A stretch of DNA of 64,000 nucleotides from the NCBI RefSeq assembly GCF_004362855.1, contig NZ_SNXW01000007.1, forward strand, positions 124,001-188,000, given 5' to 3'. The DNA comes from Aquabacterium commune. Its GTDB lineage: Bacteria > Pseudomonadota > Gammaproteobacteria > Burkholderiales > Burkholderiaceae_C. The translations under genes were made by a program, and so were the position numbers. Of this stretch, positions 42,216-50,888 are shown in pieces (position 1 is the first letter of the stretch; each line of letters opens with the position of its first letter). Below the pieces are notes generated by a model that had not been told where the DNA came from, did no database searches, and saw only the letters and a program-made list of their open reading frames with translations.

Positions 42216-44603
42216 TCAGTTCAGCAGGCGCGCCGGGTCGGCGTCGAGCTTGGCCAGGGCCTGGCGGGTCGCGCGGGTGGTCAGCGACTCTTCCTCCAGC
42301 GGCAACAGCAGGCCGGCCTGCAGGAAGGCGCCCAGGCGGTGCATCTGGAACAGCACGCCCCGGCCCTGCGGCGTCACGAACAGGCTGAGCTGCTTGTTCA
42401 GGCCCTGCCAGGCCAGTTGCACCTGCTCGCGCCGGCCGCGGTAGTCGAGCTGGAACCAGGCGCCAATCTGCAACTCGCGGGCCCAGGCCTGCATGGCCGG
42501 CGTGGGCATGGTGCCGCCCTCGGCCACCACTTCGAGGTTCTCGGACTCGTGACCGGAGAGGTCGCGCAGGGTGTCGGCGTCCAGCTCCATGGCGGCGATG
42601 TCGGGCAGCAGTTCGTCCAGGGCTTCCAGGCGCTGCGTGACCTCGCGCAGGTGCGCCGAGGACAGCGGCGCCGAGCGCGCCGAAAACGCCGCGGCCAGGG
42701 CCGTGTTCAGGGCCTGGATGTGCGCGTCCTGCGCGTCGGCACCCAGACCGGCACGCACCATCCCCTCGCGCACCAGCTTGAGCAGCGGCGGCAGGCGGCG
42801 CAGCACCTCGGCGCGCTCCTCGCGCGAGGTCTTGGCGCTGGCCGACCAGATCAGGTCGGCGGCAGCGCGCTTGAGCTCGCGCGTGGCCTCGCTGGCCTGG
42901 CCCGTCTGCACGGCGCTGTGGGCCAGCACATCGGCCCAGACGCGGAAGAGGAACTCGCGCACGCCGTCGTGCACGGGCACGGTCTCCAGCATCTTGCGCA
43001 GCTCGATGGTGTACTGGATGGCCCAGGTCTCGCGCTGCTCGACCTGCTGCGCCAGGGACACGCCCATGCGGCTGGCCTGGTTCTGGTCACGGAAATAGGT
43101 TTCCAGGAAGCGCTCGAACTCGCCCAGCACGGTCTGGAAGACGCGCCGGCCGGTGTCGGGGTAGGCCTCGACCACCTGCACCACGCGCTTGATCTCGTCG
43201 TGCAAGGCGTCTTCGCTGTCGTGCTCGCCGGCCACGAAGCCCATCACGCAGGCGCCCATGCGGTCGATCAGCATGCGCGCCGGGTGGCTGGTGGCGGCGA
43301 AGAAATCGGGCTCGGTCACGGCCACGCGCAGCACCGGCATCTGCAGGCGCGCGAACCACACGCGGATCGCCGCGGGCAAGCGCTCTTCCTGCAGGATGGA
43401 CTGGAACAGCAGGGCCACGATCTCGATGGTGGCGCGCTCCACCGGCGTGGCGGCGGCGTCTTTGAGGGCCTTCTGGCTGTGGCGCAGGTCCTGCAGGACG
43501 GCGTCCGGCGTGGCGGGCGCGGTGCCCGGCTGGGTGTCGGCCTGGCGGCGCACCACCTCGGTGACGCGCTGGATGGCCTGGCCCAGACCCGGCGACACCC
43601 TTGCAGCAGACGGCGACGCCTGACCCGAGGACGATGACGGCATCGGCGCCGTGGCCGCAAAACCCGGCACCTGGCGCGACACCAGCGCCGCCAGCTTGCC
43701 CAGCATGGCCTGCGACTGCAACTGGCCGCGCCCCATGGCCGGCGTCTGCGTCATCAAGCGGGTTTCTTCGTAAGGCCGGCCCAGCGGCTGCAAACCGCTG
43801 TTGCCCGCAGGGGCGGTGCGGGCCGGTGCGCCTGAATGTGTGCCCGAATGTGCGCCCCAATGTGCCCCTGAGTGCGCGAAACCAGCACCCCCGACGTCGT
43901 CCACATCGCCCGGCCGGGTCAACGCCACGCCCGCATCGCGCGCGCGGCGGATGAAAGGCCGCAGGTCGATCTCCGGGCGCACGCCCTGGTCGAGCAGCGC
44001 CTTGTTGGCCACGTGGTAGGCCTCTTGGGCCCACTGCGCCACCTCGTGCTGCAGCACGTTTTGCAAGGTCTGCCAATGCGCGGCGGCCAGGCCACCGTCG
44101 TGCCAGCTGTCCACCACGCCACGCGCCAGCCAGCCCACGCTGAGCACATCGACCTGGGTGCCGCTGGACTCCACCGGACCGCCCACGGCCTGCAGCCGCG
44201 CGTTGAGGTCGGTGTACTCGGAGCCGGTCAAGTCGGCCACCGCCTGCGCCAGCCGCGAGGCCGAGAGGTCGCGCTCCATGACGTGGTCGTCAACCAGCGT
44301 CAGGGGGATGTCCACGGCGTCCGCACCCGCCACCCGCGCGAGCAGGCTGCGGCCCAGGCGCAGGTCGCGCAAAGCCAGTTGCAAACGGGTGTCGAGGGCG
44401 GCTTCCCAGGCCGGCACGGCGCGGGGCAGGTCCAGCACCAGGTCGCGGCGGCGGGTGTAGAGGCCCGGTTCGGCCGACTGGCTGGCCAGCAGGCGGGCAC
44501 CGTCGGTGCAAGCCTGCACCAGCCCATGCACCCCTTTGATCAGGGCATCCAGGTAACTGACGCGTGCGGTCAGCGCCAGGGCACGGTGGGGTCCCAGGGA
44601 CAT
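42216..44603 (-). CDS. DUF1631 family protein
   Basis: A 795-residue, largely helical, cytoplasmic protein of the betaproteobacterial DUF1631 family, sometimes wrongly labelled thymidine phosphorylase. Conserved-looking blocks include ALIKGVHGLVQACTDGARLL near the N-terminus, FFAATSHPARMLIDRMG in the middle and WFQLDYRGRREQVQLAW near the end, a PilZ-like beta segment. Function is unknown. A 12-bp repeat encodes GAHWGAHSGTHSG in a linker. It lies downstream of secF in the same direction after 97 bases. There is no strong ribosome site before this ATG. Confidence 0.8.
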   Translation of the reverse strand: MSLGPHRALALTARVSYLDALIKGVHGLVQACTDGARLLASQSAEPGLYTRRRDLVLDLPRAVPAWEAALDTRLQLALRDLRLGRSLLARVAGADAVDIPLTLVDDHVMERDLSASRLAQAVADLTGSEYTDLNARLQAVGGPVESSGTQVDVLSVGWLARGVVDSWHDGGLAAAHWQTLQNVLQHEVAQWAQEAYHVANKALLDQGVRPEIDLRPFIRRARDAGVALTRPGDVDDVGGAGFAHSGAHWGAHSGTHSGAPARTAPAGNSGLQPLGRPYEETRLMTQTPAMGRGQLQSQAMLGKLAALVSRQVPGFAATAPMPSSSSGQASPSAARVSPGLGQAIQRVTEVVRRQADTQPGTAPATPDAVLQDLRHSQKALKDAAATPVERATIEIVALLFQSILQEERLPAAIRVWFARLQMPVLRVAVTEPDFFAATSHPARMLIDRMGACVMGFVAGEHDSEDALHDEIKRVVQVVEAYPDTGRRVFQTVLGEFERFLETYFRDQNQASRMGVSLAQQVEQRETWAIQYTIELRKMLETVPVHDGVREFLFRVWADVLAHSAVQTGQASEATRELKRAAADLIWSASAKTSREERAEVLRRLPPLLKLVREGMVRAGLGADAQDAHIQALNTALAAAFSARSAPLSSAHLREVTQRLEALDELLPDIAAMELDADTLRDLSGHESENLEVVAEGGTMPTPAMQAWARELQIGAWFQLDYRGRREQVQLAWQGLNKQLSLFVTPQGRGVLFQMHRLGAFLQAGLLLPLEEESLTTRATRQALAKLDADPARLLN
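43831..43878. repeat. 12-bp coding repeat in the DUF1631 gene
   Basis: Four diverged copies of a 12-bp unit (near CCCGAATGTGCG) starting at 43831, 43843, 43855 and 43867. In the protein they give a four-residue repeat of the form H-S/W-G-A/T in a presumed linker. Because the unit is a multiple of three, copy changes would not break the frame. Confidence 0.6.
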
Positions 44604-44700
44604 GAGGCGGTTCAGACGGTCAGCCCGCCCTCAACCCTGGAGGGACAAGACCCGGCAGGGGCAGGCAAGGCTGACGCGCAAAGTTCGATTGACTTTGACT

Positions 44701-45753
44701 CTACACCACCGCACCCGCGTGCGGGTCGTTCGGGTCGATGTCTTTTTTGCCACCCTTGACGAGGTCTTCGCGCTTGACGCCCAACCACATCGCGATGGCC
44801 GCGGCCACGAACACCGAGGAGTAGATGCCGAACAGGATGCCGATGGTCAGGGCCATGGCGAAGTAGTGCAGCGTCGGGCCACCGAAGATCAGCATGGCCA
44901 GCACCATCATCTCGGTGCAGCCGTGGGTGATCATGGTGCGGCTCATGGTGCTGGTGATGGCGTGGTCGATGGCCTGGCGCGTGTCCATCTTGCGCATCTT
45001 GCGGAAGATCTCGCGGATCCGGTCGAAGATCACCACCGACTCGTTCACCGAGTAACCCAGCACCGCCAGCACCGCCGCCAGCACCGACAGCGAGAACTCC
45101 CACTGGAAGAAGGCGAAGAAGCCCAGGATGATGACCACGTCGTGCAGGTTGGCGATCACGCCAGCCACGGCGAACTTCCACTCGAAGCGGATGGCCAGGT
45201 AAATCATGATGCCGATGACGGTCGCCAACAGCGCCTTGGCGCCATCGGTGGCCAGCTCGTCACCGACCTGCGGGCCGACGAACTCGCTGCGCTGCAGGGT
45301 CAGGGGCTCGGTCTGCGCGCCATCGGCCGCACCGGCTTTCGCCCCACCTGAGGCGACCAGGCACACCTGGCGATCGCCCTTGTCGGACGACTGCACCGAC
45401 ACCTTGCCCGACTCGCTCTGGCACAGGGCGTCGAACACCTTGGTGACCAGCTCGGTCTGCTTCATCGTGCCGCGCAGGGGCAGGCGGATGAGCACATCGC
45501 GCGAGGTGCCGAAGTTCTGCACCTGCACCTCACCGAGCTTGAGGCCTTCGACGGCCTCGCGGGCCTTGTGCAGGTCGGCCGCCTGCGCGTACTGCACCTC
45601 GATGAGCGAGCCGCCCGTGAACTCGATGGACAGGTGCAGCCCCCGCGTGACCAGGAAGAACACGGCCAGCGCGAAGGTCAGGAAAGAGATGATGTTGAAA
45701 ACCAGCGCATGCCGCATGAACGGGATGTCGCGCTGGATGCGGAAAAATTCCAT
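44701..45753 (-). CDS. secF: Protein translocase subunit SecF
   Basis: Inner-membrane partner of SecD that uses the proton gradient to help pull proteins through SecYEG. The 350-residue product has the first membrane helix (ALVFNIISFLTFALAVFFL), the conserved IEFTGGSLIEV element, the periplasmic P4 domain and five C-terminal helices including YSVNESVVIFDRIRE and LAMLIFGGPTLHYFAMAL. It follows secD by 36 bases in the yajC-secD-secF operon. The periplasmic domain is somewhat longer than in E. coli, with an extra Cys/Lys-rich stretch after residue 100. Confidence 0.98.
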   Translation of the reverse strand: MEFFRIQRDIPFMRHALVFNIISFLTFALAVFFLVTRGLHLSIEFTGGSLIEVQYAQAADLHKAREAVEGLKLGEVQVQNFGTSRDVLIRLPLRGTMKQTELVTKVFDALCQSESGKVSVQSSDKGDRQVCLVASGGAKAGAADGAQTEPLTLQRSEFVGPQVGDELATDGAKALLATVIGIMIYLAIRFEWKFAVAGVIANLHDVVIILGFFAFFQWEFSLSVLAAVLAVLGYSVNESVVIFDRIREIFRKMRKMDTRQAIDHAITSTMSRTMITHGCTEMMVLAMLIFGGPTLHYFAMALTIGILFGIYSSVFVAAAIAMWLGVKREDLVKGGKKDIDPNDPHAGAVV

Positions 45754-45789
45754 GGTGTCTTGCTCCGCTGGGGTGCTGATGCGGTGTGC

Positions 45790-47679
45790 TTATTCGACCG
45801 AGGGCGCCGGGGCGGTGGTCGAAGCCTGCGGCTTCCAGACCTGCCCGATGGACACGCCCTTGAGCTTTTTCTGACGGCCATACCAGAGGTTGACCAGGCC
45901 GCGCGAGAAGAACACGGCCGAGAACATCGAGGTCAGGATGCCCAGGCAGTGCACCACGGCGAAGCCGCGCACGGGTCCTGAGCCGAAGGCCAGCAGCGAC
46001 AGGCCGGCGATCAGGGTCGTGACGTTCGAGTCCAGGATGGTCGCCCAGGCGTGCTCGTAGCCGGCCGCAATCGCCGACTGCGGCGCCGCACCGTTGCGCA
46101 GCTCTTCGCGCACCCGCTCGTTGATCAGCACGTTGGAGTCGATCGCCATGCCCAGCGTCAGGGCGATGGCCGCGATGCCCGGCAGCGTCAGCGTGGCCTG
46201 CAGCATGGACAGCACGGCGATCAGCAGCAGCAGGTTGACCGACAGGGCCACGGTGGAAAACACGCCGAACAGCAGGTAGTAAAACACCATGAACACCGCG
46301 ATGGCAGCGAAGCCATACACCAGGGAGTTGAAGCCCTGGGCGATGTTTTCTGCGCCCAGGCTGGGGCCCACGGTGCGCTCTTCGATGATCTCCATGGGCG
46401 CGGCCAGCGAACCGGCGCGCAGCAGCAGGGCCGTGTCGGCGGCTTCCTCGGTGCTCATGCGGCCCGAGATCTGCACGCGGCCACCGCCGATTTCAGCGCG
46501 GATGACCGGCGCGGTCACGACCTCGCCCTTGCCCTTCTCGAACAGGATGATGGCCATGCGCTTGCCGACGTTCTCACGCGTGACGTCGCGGAAGATGCGC
46601 GCGCCGCGGGCGTCCAGCGTCAGGTGCACGGCACCTTCCTGGTTCTCGTCGAAGCCGGGCTGGGCGTCGGTCAGGTTGTCGCCGGTCAGCACCACCTGGC
46701 GCTTGACGATGATGGGCTCGCCGCTGCGCTCCAGATAACGTTCGGAGCCAAAGGGCACCAGGCCACCGCTGAGCAGCGCGGTCTGCGCCTCGGCACTGTC
46801 GTCGGCCATGCGCACTTCCAGCGTGGCGGTGCGACCGATGATGTCCTTGGCCTTGGCCGTGTCCTGCACGCCGGGCAACTGCACCACGACGCGGTCCAGG
46901 CCCTGCTGCTGGATCACGGGCTCGGACACGCCGAGTTCGTTGATCCGGTTGTGCAGGGTGGTGATGTTCTGCTTGAGCGCCTGCTCCTGGATGCTGCGCT
47001 CGCTTTGCGGCTTGAGCGCGCCGACCAGGGTCAGGTCGCCGCTGGCATCGGTGCCATCGGTCCAGAGCAGGTCCACCAGGCCGTCTTGCAGCAGCGGGCG
47101 GGCGGCCTGGCGGGTGGCCTCGTCGCGGAAGCGCACGGTCAGCGCCTTGTCATCGCGGCGGATGCCACTGTGGCGGATGTCCTTGTCACGCAGCAGGGTG
47201 CGCACATCACCGGCCAGGCTCTCGACCTTCTGGGTCAGCGCGGCCTTCATGTCCACCTGCATCAGGAAGTGCACGCCACCGCGCAGGTCCAGGCCCAGGA
47301 ACATGGGGTGGGCATGCAGGCTGCGCAGCCACTGCGGCGAGCGCGACACCAGGTTCAGCGCCACGATGTAGCGCGGGTCGGCCGCATCGGGGTTGAAGGC
47401 GCGGCTGAGGGCGTCACGCGCCTTGATCTGGGCGTCGGTGTCCTTGAAACGGGCGCGCACCGAGGTGCCGTCCAGCTCGACGAAGTCGGCCTGGACGCCG
47501 GCCGTCTCCAGGACGGACTGCACGCGCTTGACGGCATCGGCATCGAGCTTGACCGTGGCCTTGCCGCTGGACAGCTGCACCGCCGGCGCCTCGCCGAACA
47601 CGTTGGGCAGGCTGTACATCAGGCCAATGAACACCGCCAGGGCAATGATCAGGTACTTCCACAAGGGGTAGCGGTTCAT
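45790..47679 (-). CDS. secD: Protein translocase subunit SecD
   Basis: Forms the SecDF complex that completes protein export from the periplasmic side. The 629-residue product has an N-terminal helix (LIIALAVFIGLMYSLP), the characteristic LDLRGGVHFLMQVD motif, periplasmic P1 head and base domains (IGRTATLEVRM; VHLTLDARGARIF), and five C-terminal membrane helices including GMAIDSNVLINERVREEL, which carries the conserved Asp of proton transfer. It starts 48 bases after yajC. Standard length and order. Confidence 0.98.
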   Translation of the reverse strand: MNRYPLWKYLIIALAVFIGLMYSLPNVFGEAPAVQLSSGKATVKLDADAVKRVQSVLETAGVQADFVELDGTSVRARFKDTDAQIKARDALSRAFNPDAADPRYIVALNLVSRSPQWLRSLHAHPMFLGLDLRGGVHFLMQVDMKAALTQKVESLAGDVRTLLRDKDIRHSGIRRDDKALTVRFRDEATRQAARPLLQDGLVDLLWTDGTDASGDLTLVGALKPQSERSIQEQALKQNITTLHNRINELGVSEPVIQQQGLDRVVVQLPGVQDTAKAKDIIGRTATLEVRMADDSAEAQTALLSGGLVPFGSERYLERSGEPIIVKRQVVLTGDNLTDAQPGFDENQEGAVHLTLDARGARIFRDVTRENVGKRMAIILFEKGKGEVVTAPVIRAEIGGGRVQISGRMSTEEAADTALLLRAGSLAAPMEIIEERTVGPSLGAENIAQGFNSLVYGFAAIAVFMVFYYLLFGVFSTVALSVNLLLLIAVLSMLQATLTLPGIAAIALTLGMAIDSNVLINERVREELRNGAAPQSAIAAGYEHAWATILDSNVTTLIAGLSLLAFGSGPVRGFAVVHCLGILTSMFSAVFFSRGLVNLWYGRQKKLKGVSIGQVWKPQASTTAPAPSVE

Positions 47680-47727
47680 GCGGTCCTCGACACCTTTGCT
47701 GCTGTGCGCGCTTTGCGGGGCACGTGA

Positions 47728-48051
47728 TTACTTGTAGGTGCCCTTGGGCAGCACCTGGACGATGGCCGCGCGCTGCACCTGCAGCTCCACACCGCTGGCG
47801 ACTTCCACGCTGACGAAGGTTTCGCCCAGCTTGCTGATCTTGCCGATCACGCCACCTTGCGTGACGACCTCGTCGCCCTTGGCCAGCGCGTCGAGCATGG
47901 CCTTGGTTTCCTTCTGCCGCTTCATCTGCGGGCGGATCATCACGAAGTACAGGACGACGAACATCAGCACCAGGGGCAGCATGCTCATCAGGCCACCAGA
48001 GGCACTGGCAGCAGGGGCGGCGGCTTGGGCGTAGGCTTCGGAAATCAACAC
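47728..48051 (-). CDS. yajC: Preprotein translocase accessory subunit YajC
   Basis: A 107-residue single-span protein associated with SecDF. The membrane helix MLPLVLMFVVLYFVMIRPQMKRQKE and the following KGDEVVTQGGVIGKI are diagnostic. It begins with GTG (VLISEAYAQAA), chosen because AAGGA lies 7 bases upstream and the resulting N-terminus matches the family; a TTG immediately follows as an alternative, and a longer ATG-initiated frame has no ribosome site. First gene of yajC-secD-secF. Confidence 0.94.
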   Translation of the reverse strand: MLISEAYAQAAAPAASASGGLMSMLPLVLMFVVLYFVMIRPQMKRQKETKAMLDALAKGDEVVTQGGVIGKISKLGETFVSVEVASGVELQVQRAAIVQVLPKGTYK

Positions 48052-48205
48052 GTTCAGGTCCTTCAAACAAAGGGCCGAGGCACCGGGCCCACGCACAAGC
48101 GTGGACACAGGCACACCGGCCAGGGAGCGCTCAGACCTGGCGGGCCAAGTCTGCTGCGGGATTGTATGCGGGCGCCGTGACGGCCTGTCACACAGGCGCT
48201 CAGGC

Positions 48206-48502
48206 TCAGAGCACGTACTTGACGTGCGGCAGGCTGGTCAAAGCGCGGTAGATGGCGTCAAGCTGCTCGCGGCTGGTGGCCGTGACCGTGACGGTCAGGC
48301 CCAGGTAGGTGCCGCTGCTGCTGGGTCGGCGCTCCAGGGTGGCGGCGTCGAAGTCGGGCGCGTGCTGTACCACCACGCCCAGCACCGAGGCCACGAACGC
48401 CTCGTGATTCGGCCCCATCACCTTGATGGGGAAGGCGCTGGGGTACTGGATGAGGGACTCTTGCGGCGGGATCGCCGGGTTCACAGGCTGGTGGGGGGTC
48501 AT
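48206..48502 (-). CDS. ybeD: YbeD/DUF493 family small protein
   Basis: A 98-residue protein of the YbeD (DUF493) family with a ferredoxin-like alpha-beta fold: FPIKVMGPNHEAFVASVLGVV, then SSSGTYLGLTVTVTATSREQLDAIYRAL (split by loops) and the C-terminal VKYVL. Function is unresolved; a regulatory or lipoylation-linked role has been suggested because it often lies with lipB. AGGAG sits 8 bases before the ATG. It follows dacA after 23 bases. In E. coli the order is dacA-ybeD-lipB-lipA; here lipBA lie about 29 kb away. Confidence 0.92.
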   Translation of the reverse strand: MTPHQPVNPAIPPQESLIQYPSAFPIKVMGPNHEAFVASVLGVVVQHAPDFDAATLERRPSSSGTYLGLTVTVTATSREQLDAIYRALTSLPHVKYVL

Positions 48503-48525
48503 GGGGTCGCTCCTCTCACCGTCGC

Positions 48526-49761
48526 TCACTGGATGCCCAGGCGCAGGGCGTCCCACATCCGGCCCACGAAGCCGGCCTGGGGCACCTCGTCCAGGGACAG
48601 CAAGGGCAGCGTCTGCCAGGGCTGGGTGCCCAGCGTGATCTGGATGCTGCCCACGGCCTGGCCCTTGCTCAAGGGGGCGATGAGCGGGTCATTGCGCGTC
48701 ACTGCCGTCTTCACCGACGCCCCCTGCCCGCGCGGCACCACGACCACCACGGGCGTGCTGCGGCCCAGGCGGGCGGTGTTGGCCTGGCCCTTCCAGACCT
48801 GGGCGGTGGTGACGGGCTGGTTGGCGTCGAACAGCTTGACGACGTCGAAGGCGCTGTGGCCCCAGTTCAGCAGCTTCTGGCTTTCGTTGGCGCGGGCCTC
48901 GGGCGAGGCGGCACCCAGCACCACGCTGAGCAGGCGGCGCTCGCCACCGGCGGTCGGGCGCCTGGAGGTGGCGATCAGGCAGTAGCCGGCGGCGTCGGTG
49001 TAGCCGGTTTTCAGGCCGTCCACCGTGGCGTCGCGGAACAGCAGCAGGTTGCGGTTGCCCTGCTTGATGCCGTTGAAGGTGAACTCCTTCATCGAGTAGT
49101 ACGGCAGCGAGTTCGGGAAGTCGGTGATCAGGCGCGTGGCGATGATGGACAGCTCGCGCGCCGTGCTGACGTGGCCCGGCGCGGTCAAGCCTTCCGGGTT
49201 GGCAAAGCGCGTGCCTTTGAGGCCGAACACCTGCGCCTGGCGGTTCATCATCTCGACGAAGACCTCGACCGTGCCACCCACGCCTTCGGCCAGGGCCACG
49301 GTGGCGTCGTTGCCGCTCTGCACGATCATGCCCTTGATCAGGTCATCGACCTTCACGCGGCTGTTGAGGTTGATGAAGGAGCGGGAAGCGCCGGTCATGC
49401 CGGTGCGCCAGGCGCGCTCGGAGACGGGCAGCTCCTGGCTGAGGCTGAGCTTGCCGCCTTGCAGCGCCTGGAAGACCAGGTAGGCCGTCATCAGCTTGGT
49501 CAGGGACGCGGGCTCGACGCTCTGGTCGGGGTTGCGCGAGGCCAGGGTCTGGCGGGTGGAGAGGTCCTGCAGGATGAAGGCGCGCGCAGCCACTTCGGGC
49601 GGCTGCGGCATGGCCGTCGAGGGCTCGGCGAACAAGGCCGCTGGCGACGCAGCAGCAGGCGCTGCGGCATGGGATGCGACCGGCACGGCGGCCGACAGGA
49701 CCGAGGCCAGCAAAGAGAGGGTCGCGCTCAGGACGAGGCGACGGGAACGAAAAGCAGTCAT
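48526..49761 (-). CDS. dacA: D-alanyl-D-alanine carboxypeptidase (PBP5/6 type)
   Basis: Low-molecular-weight penicillin-binding protein that trims the terminal D-Ala from peptidoglycan pentapeptides in the periplasm. The 411-residue product has a signal peptide (to about residue 33), SxxK at Ser86-Lys89 (PASLTKL), SGN (VQSGNDAT), and KTG (GLKTGYTD). The C-terminal region contains the PBP5 beta-domain and an amphipathic membrane-anchoring end (VGRMWDALRLG). The start at 49761 is placed before the signal peptide; ribosome site weak. Operon with ybeD. Confidence 0.96.
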   Translation of the reverse strand: MTAFRSRRLVLSATLSLLASVLSAAVPVASHAAAPAAASPAALFAEPSTAMPQPPEVAARAFILQDLSTRQTLASRNPDQSVEPASLTKLMTAYLVFQALQGGKLSLSQELPVSERAWRTGMTGASRSFINLNSRVKVDDLIKGMIVQSGNDATVALAEGVGGTVEVFVEMMNRQAQVFGLKGTRFANPEGLTAPGHVSTARELSIIATRLITDFPNSLPYYSMKEFTFNGIKQGNRNLLLFRDATVDGLKTGYTDAAGYCLIATSRRPTAGGERRLLSVVLGAASPEARANESQKLLNWGHSAFDVVKLFDANQPVTTAQVWKGQANTARLGRSTPVVVVVPRGQGASVKTAVTRNDPLIAPLSKGQAVGSIQITLGTQPWQTLPLLSLDEVPQAGFVGRMWDALRLGIQ

Positions 49762-49861
49762 GCCGTCAATATGGAGTGAGAACAGGGGAAACGCAAGAAA
49801 GGAAATGTGCACAGACCTGGGCGCGGGCGCCATGCCGCGCGGCCCCATCTCCGCCGCACCG

Positions 49862-50530
49862 TCAGCCAGCGGCCTCGGCGCGCAGGTGCTTGAGCACCAC
49901 CTCGCGCAGCAAGGCCAGCTGGCCATGGAAAAAGTGGCCGGCGCCGGGCACCACCGTCACGGGCAGGGCCTGGGGGCGGGCCCAGTCGAGCACGCTGGCC
50001 AGGGGCACGACGTCGTCGGCCTCGCCCTGCACCACCAGGGTGTGGCCCGGCACCACCGGCACTTCGAAGCGAGAGGTCGCCGGGCTGACGAGCACCAGCG
50101 TGGTCGGCGCGCGCACCGACGGCTGGTCGGCCGCAGCCTGGCTCAGGCGGGAGGCCGCCTGGGCGGCCACGTAGCCACCGAACGAGAAACCGGCCAGCGC
50201 CAGCGGCAGGCCGCGCATGGCAGGGTCGGCCAGGTGGTGGGCCACCACGGCCAGCATGTCGGAGGTCTCGCCCCGGCCCTCGTCCCAGGCCGACTCGGAT
50301 TGCCCGACGCCCCGGAAATTGAAACGCACGGCACGCCAGCCCGACAGCACGAAGGCGCGCACCAGGGTGTGCACGACCTTGTTGTCCATGGTGCCGCCCA
50401 TCAGCGGATGCGGGTGGGCGATCACGGCCAAACCGCGCGGGGCGCCCTGGTCGGCAGGCGGGTCTTCGACCACGACCTCCAATTGGCCGGCAGGGCCGTC
50501 GATGGTCAGGGAAGCGGGACGTCCAAGCAT
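49862..50530 (-). CDS. Alpha/beta hydrolase (COG2945 type)
   Basis: A 222-residue cytoplasmic hydrolase. The family motif HPHPLMGGTMDNKVV (39-53), VRFNFRGVGQSE, nucleophile Ser116 (GFSFGGY), the acid in GEADDVVPL and the His of GAGHFFHG are all present, so the triad is complete. The substrate is unknown; proteins of this group are small esterase- or thioesterase-like enzymes. It begins 13 bases after the stop of a thioredoxin-like ferredoxin gene, and the pair probably forms one transcript. Confidence 0.85.
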   Translation of the reverse strand: MLGRPASLTIDGPAGQLEVVVEDPPADQGAPRGLAVIAHPHPLMGGTMDNKVVHTLVRAFVLSGWRAVRFNFRGVGQSESAWDEGRGETSDMLAVVAHHLADPAMRGLPLALAGFSFGGYVAAQAASRLSQAAADQPSVRAPTTLVLVSPATSRFEVPVVPGHTLVVQGEADDVVPLASVLDWARPQALPVTVVPGAGHFFHGQLALLREVVLKHLRAEAAG

Positions 50531-50543
50531 GGGCGGCCTTGCC

Positions 50544-50873
50544 TCAGCGACCGACGTCGTCGGGCAGCACCAGGCGCTCGACCACTTGGCCGCCGACCAG
50601 GTGCTGGTCCACGATCTCGTCGATGTCGGCCTGGTCCACGAAGGTGTACCAAGTGCCTTCCGGATAGACCACGGCCACCGGCCCACCGGCACAGCGGTCC
50701 AGGCAGCCGGCCTTGTTGACGCGCACGCCGCCCGGGCCGTTCATGCCCGCGGCCGAGATGCGCGCCTTGCAGTGGTCAAACCCTGCCTTGGCACCGTGGT
50801 CGCCGCAACTGGACTCGCCGTTGACGCGCTGGTTCAGGCAGAAAAAGATGTGGCGTTGGTAATAAGAAGCCAT
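50544..50873 (-). CDS. Thioredoxin-like [2Fe-2S] ferredoxin
   Basis: A 109-residue protein of the thioredoxin-like ferredoxin family (related to the NuoE cluster domain). The four cluster cysteines are Cys12 and Cys23 (FFCLNQRVNGESSC) and Cys57 and Cys61 (GCLDRC), with the following GGPVAVVYPEG. Cys35 is an additional cysteine. It would serve as a soluble electron carrier; the partner is not evident. It shares direction with the VanZ-like gene upstream, 15 bases away, and the hydrolase downstream. Confidence 0.92.
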   Translation of the reverse strand: MASYYQRHIFFCLNQRVNGESSCGDHGAKAGFDHCKARISAAGMNGPGGVRVNKAGCLDRCAGGPVAVVYPEGTWYTFVDQADIDEIVDQHLVGGQVVERLVLPDDVGR

Positions 50874-50888
50874 CCGCCCATTCTAGGC

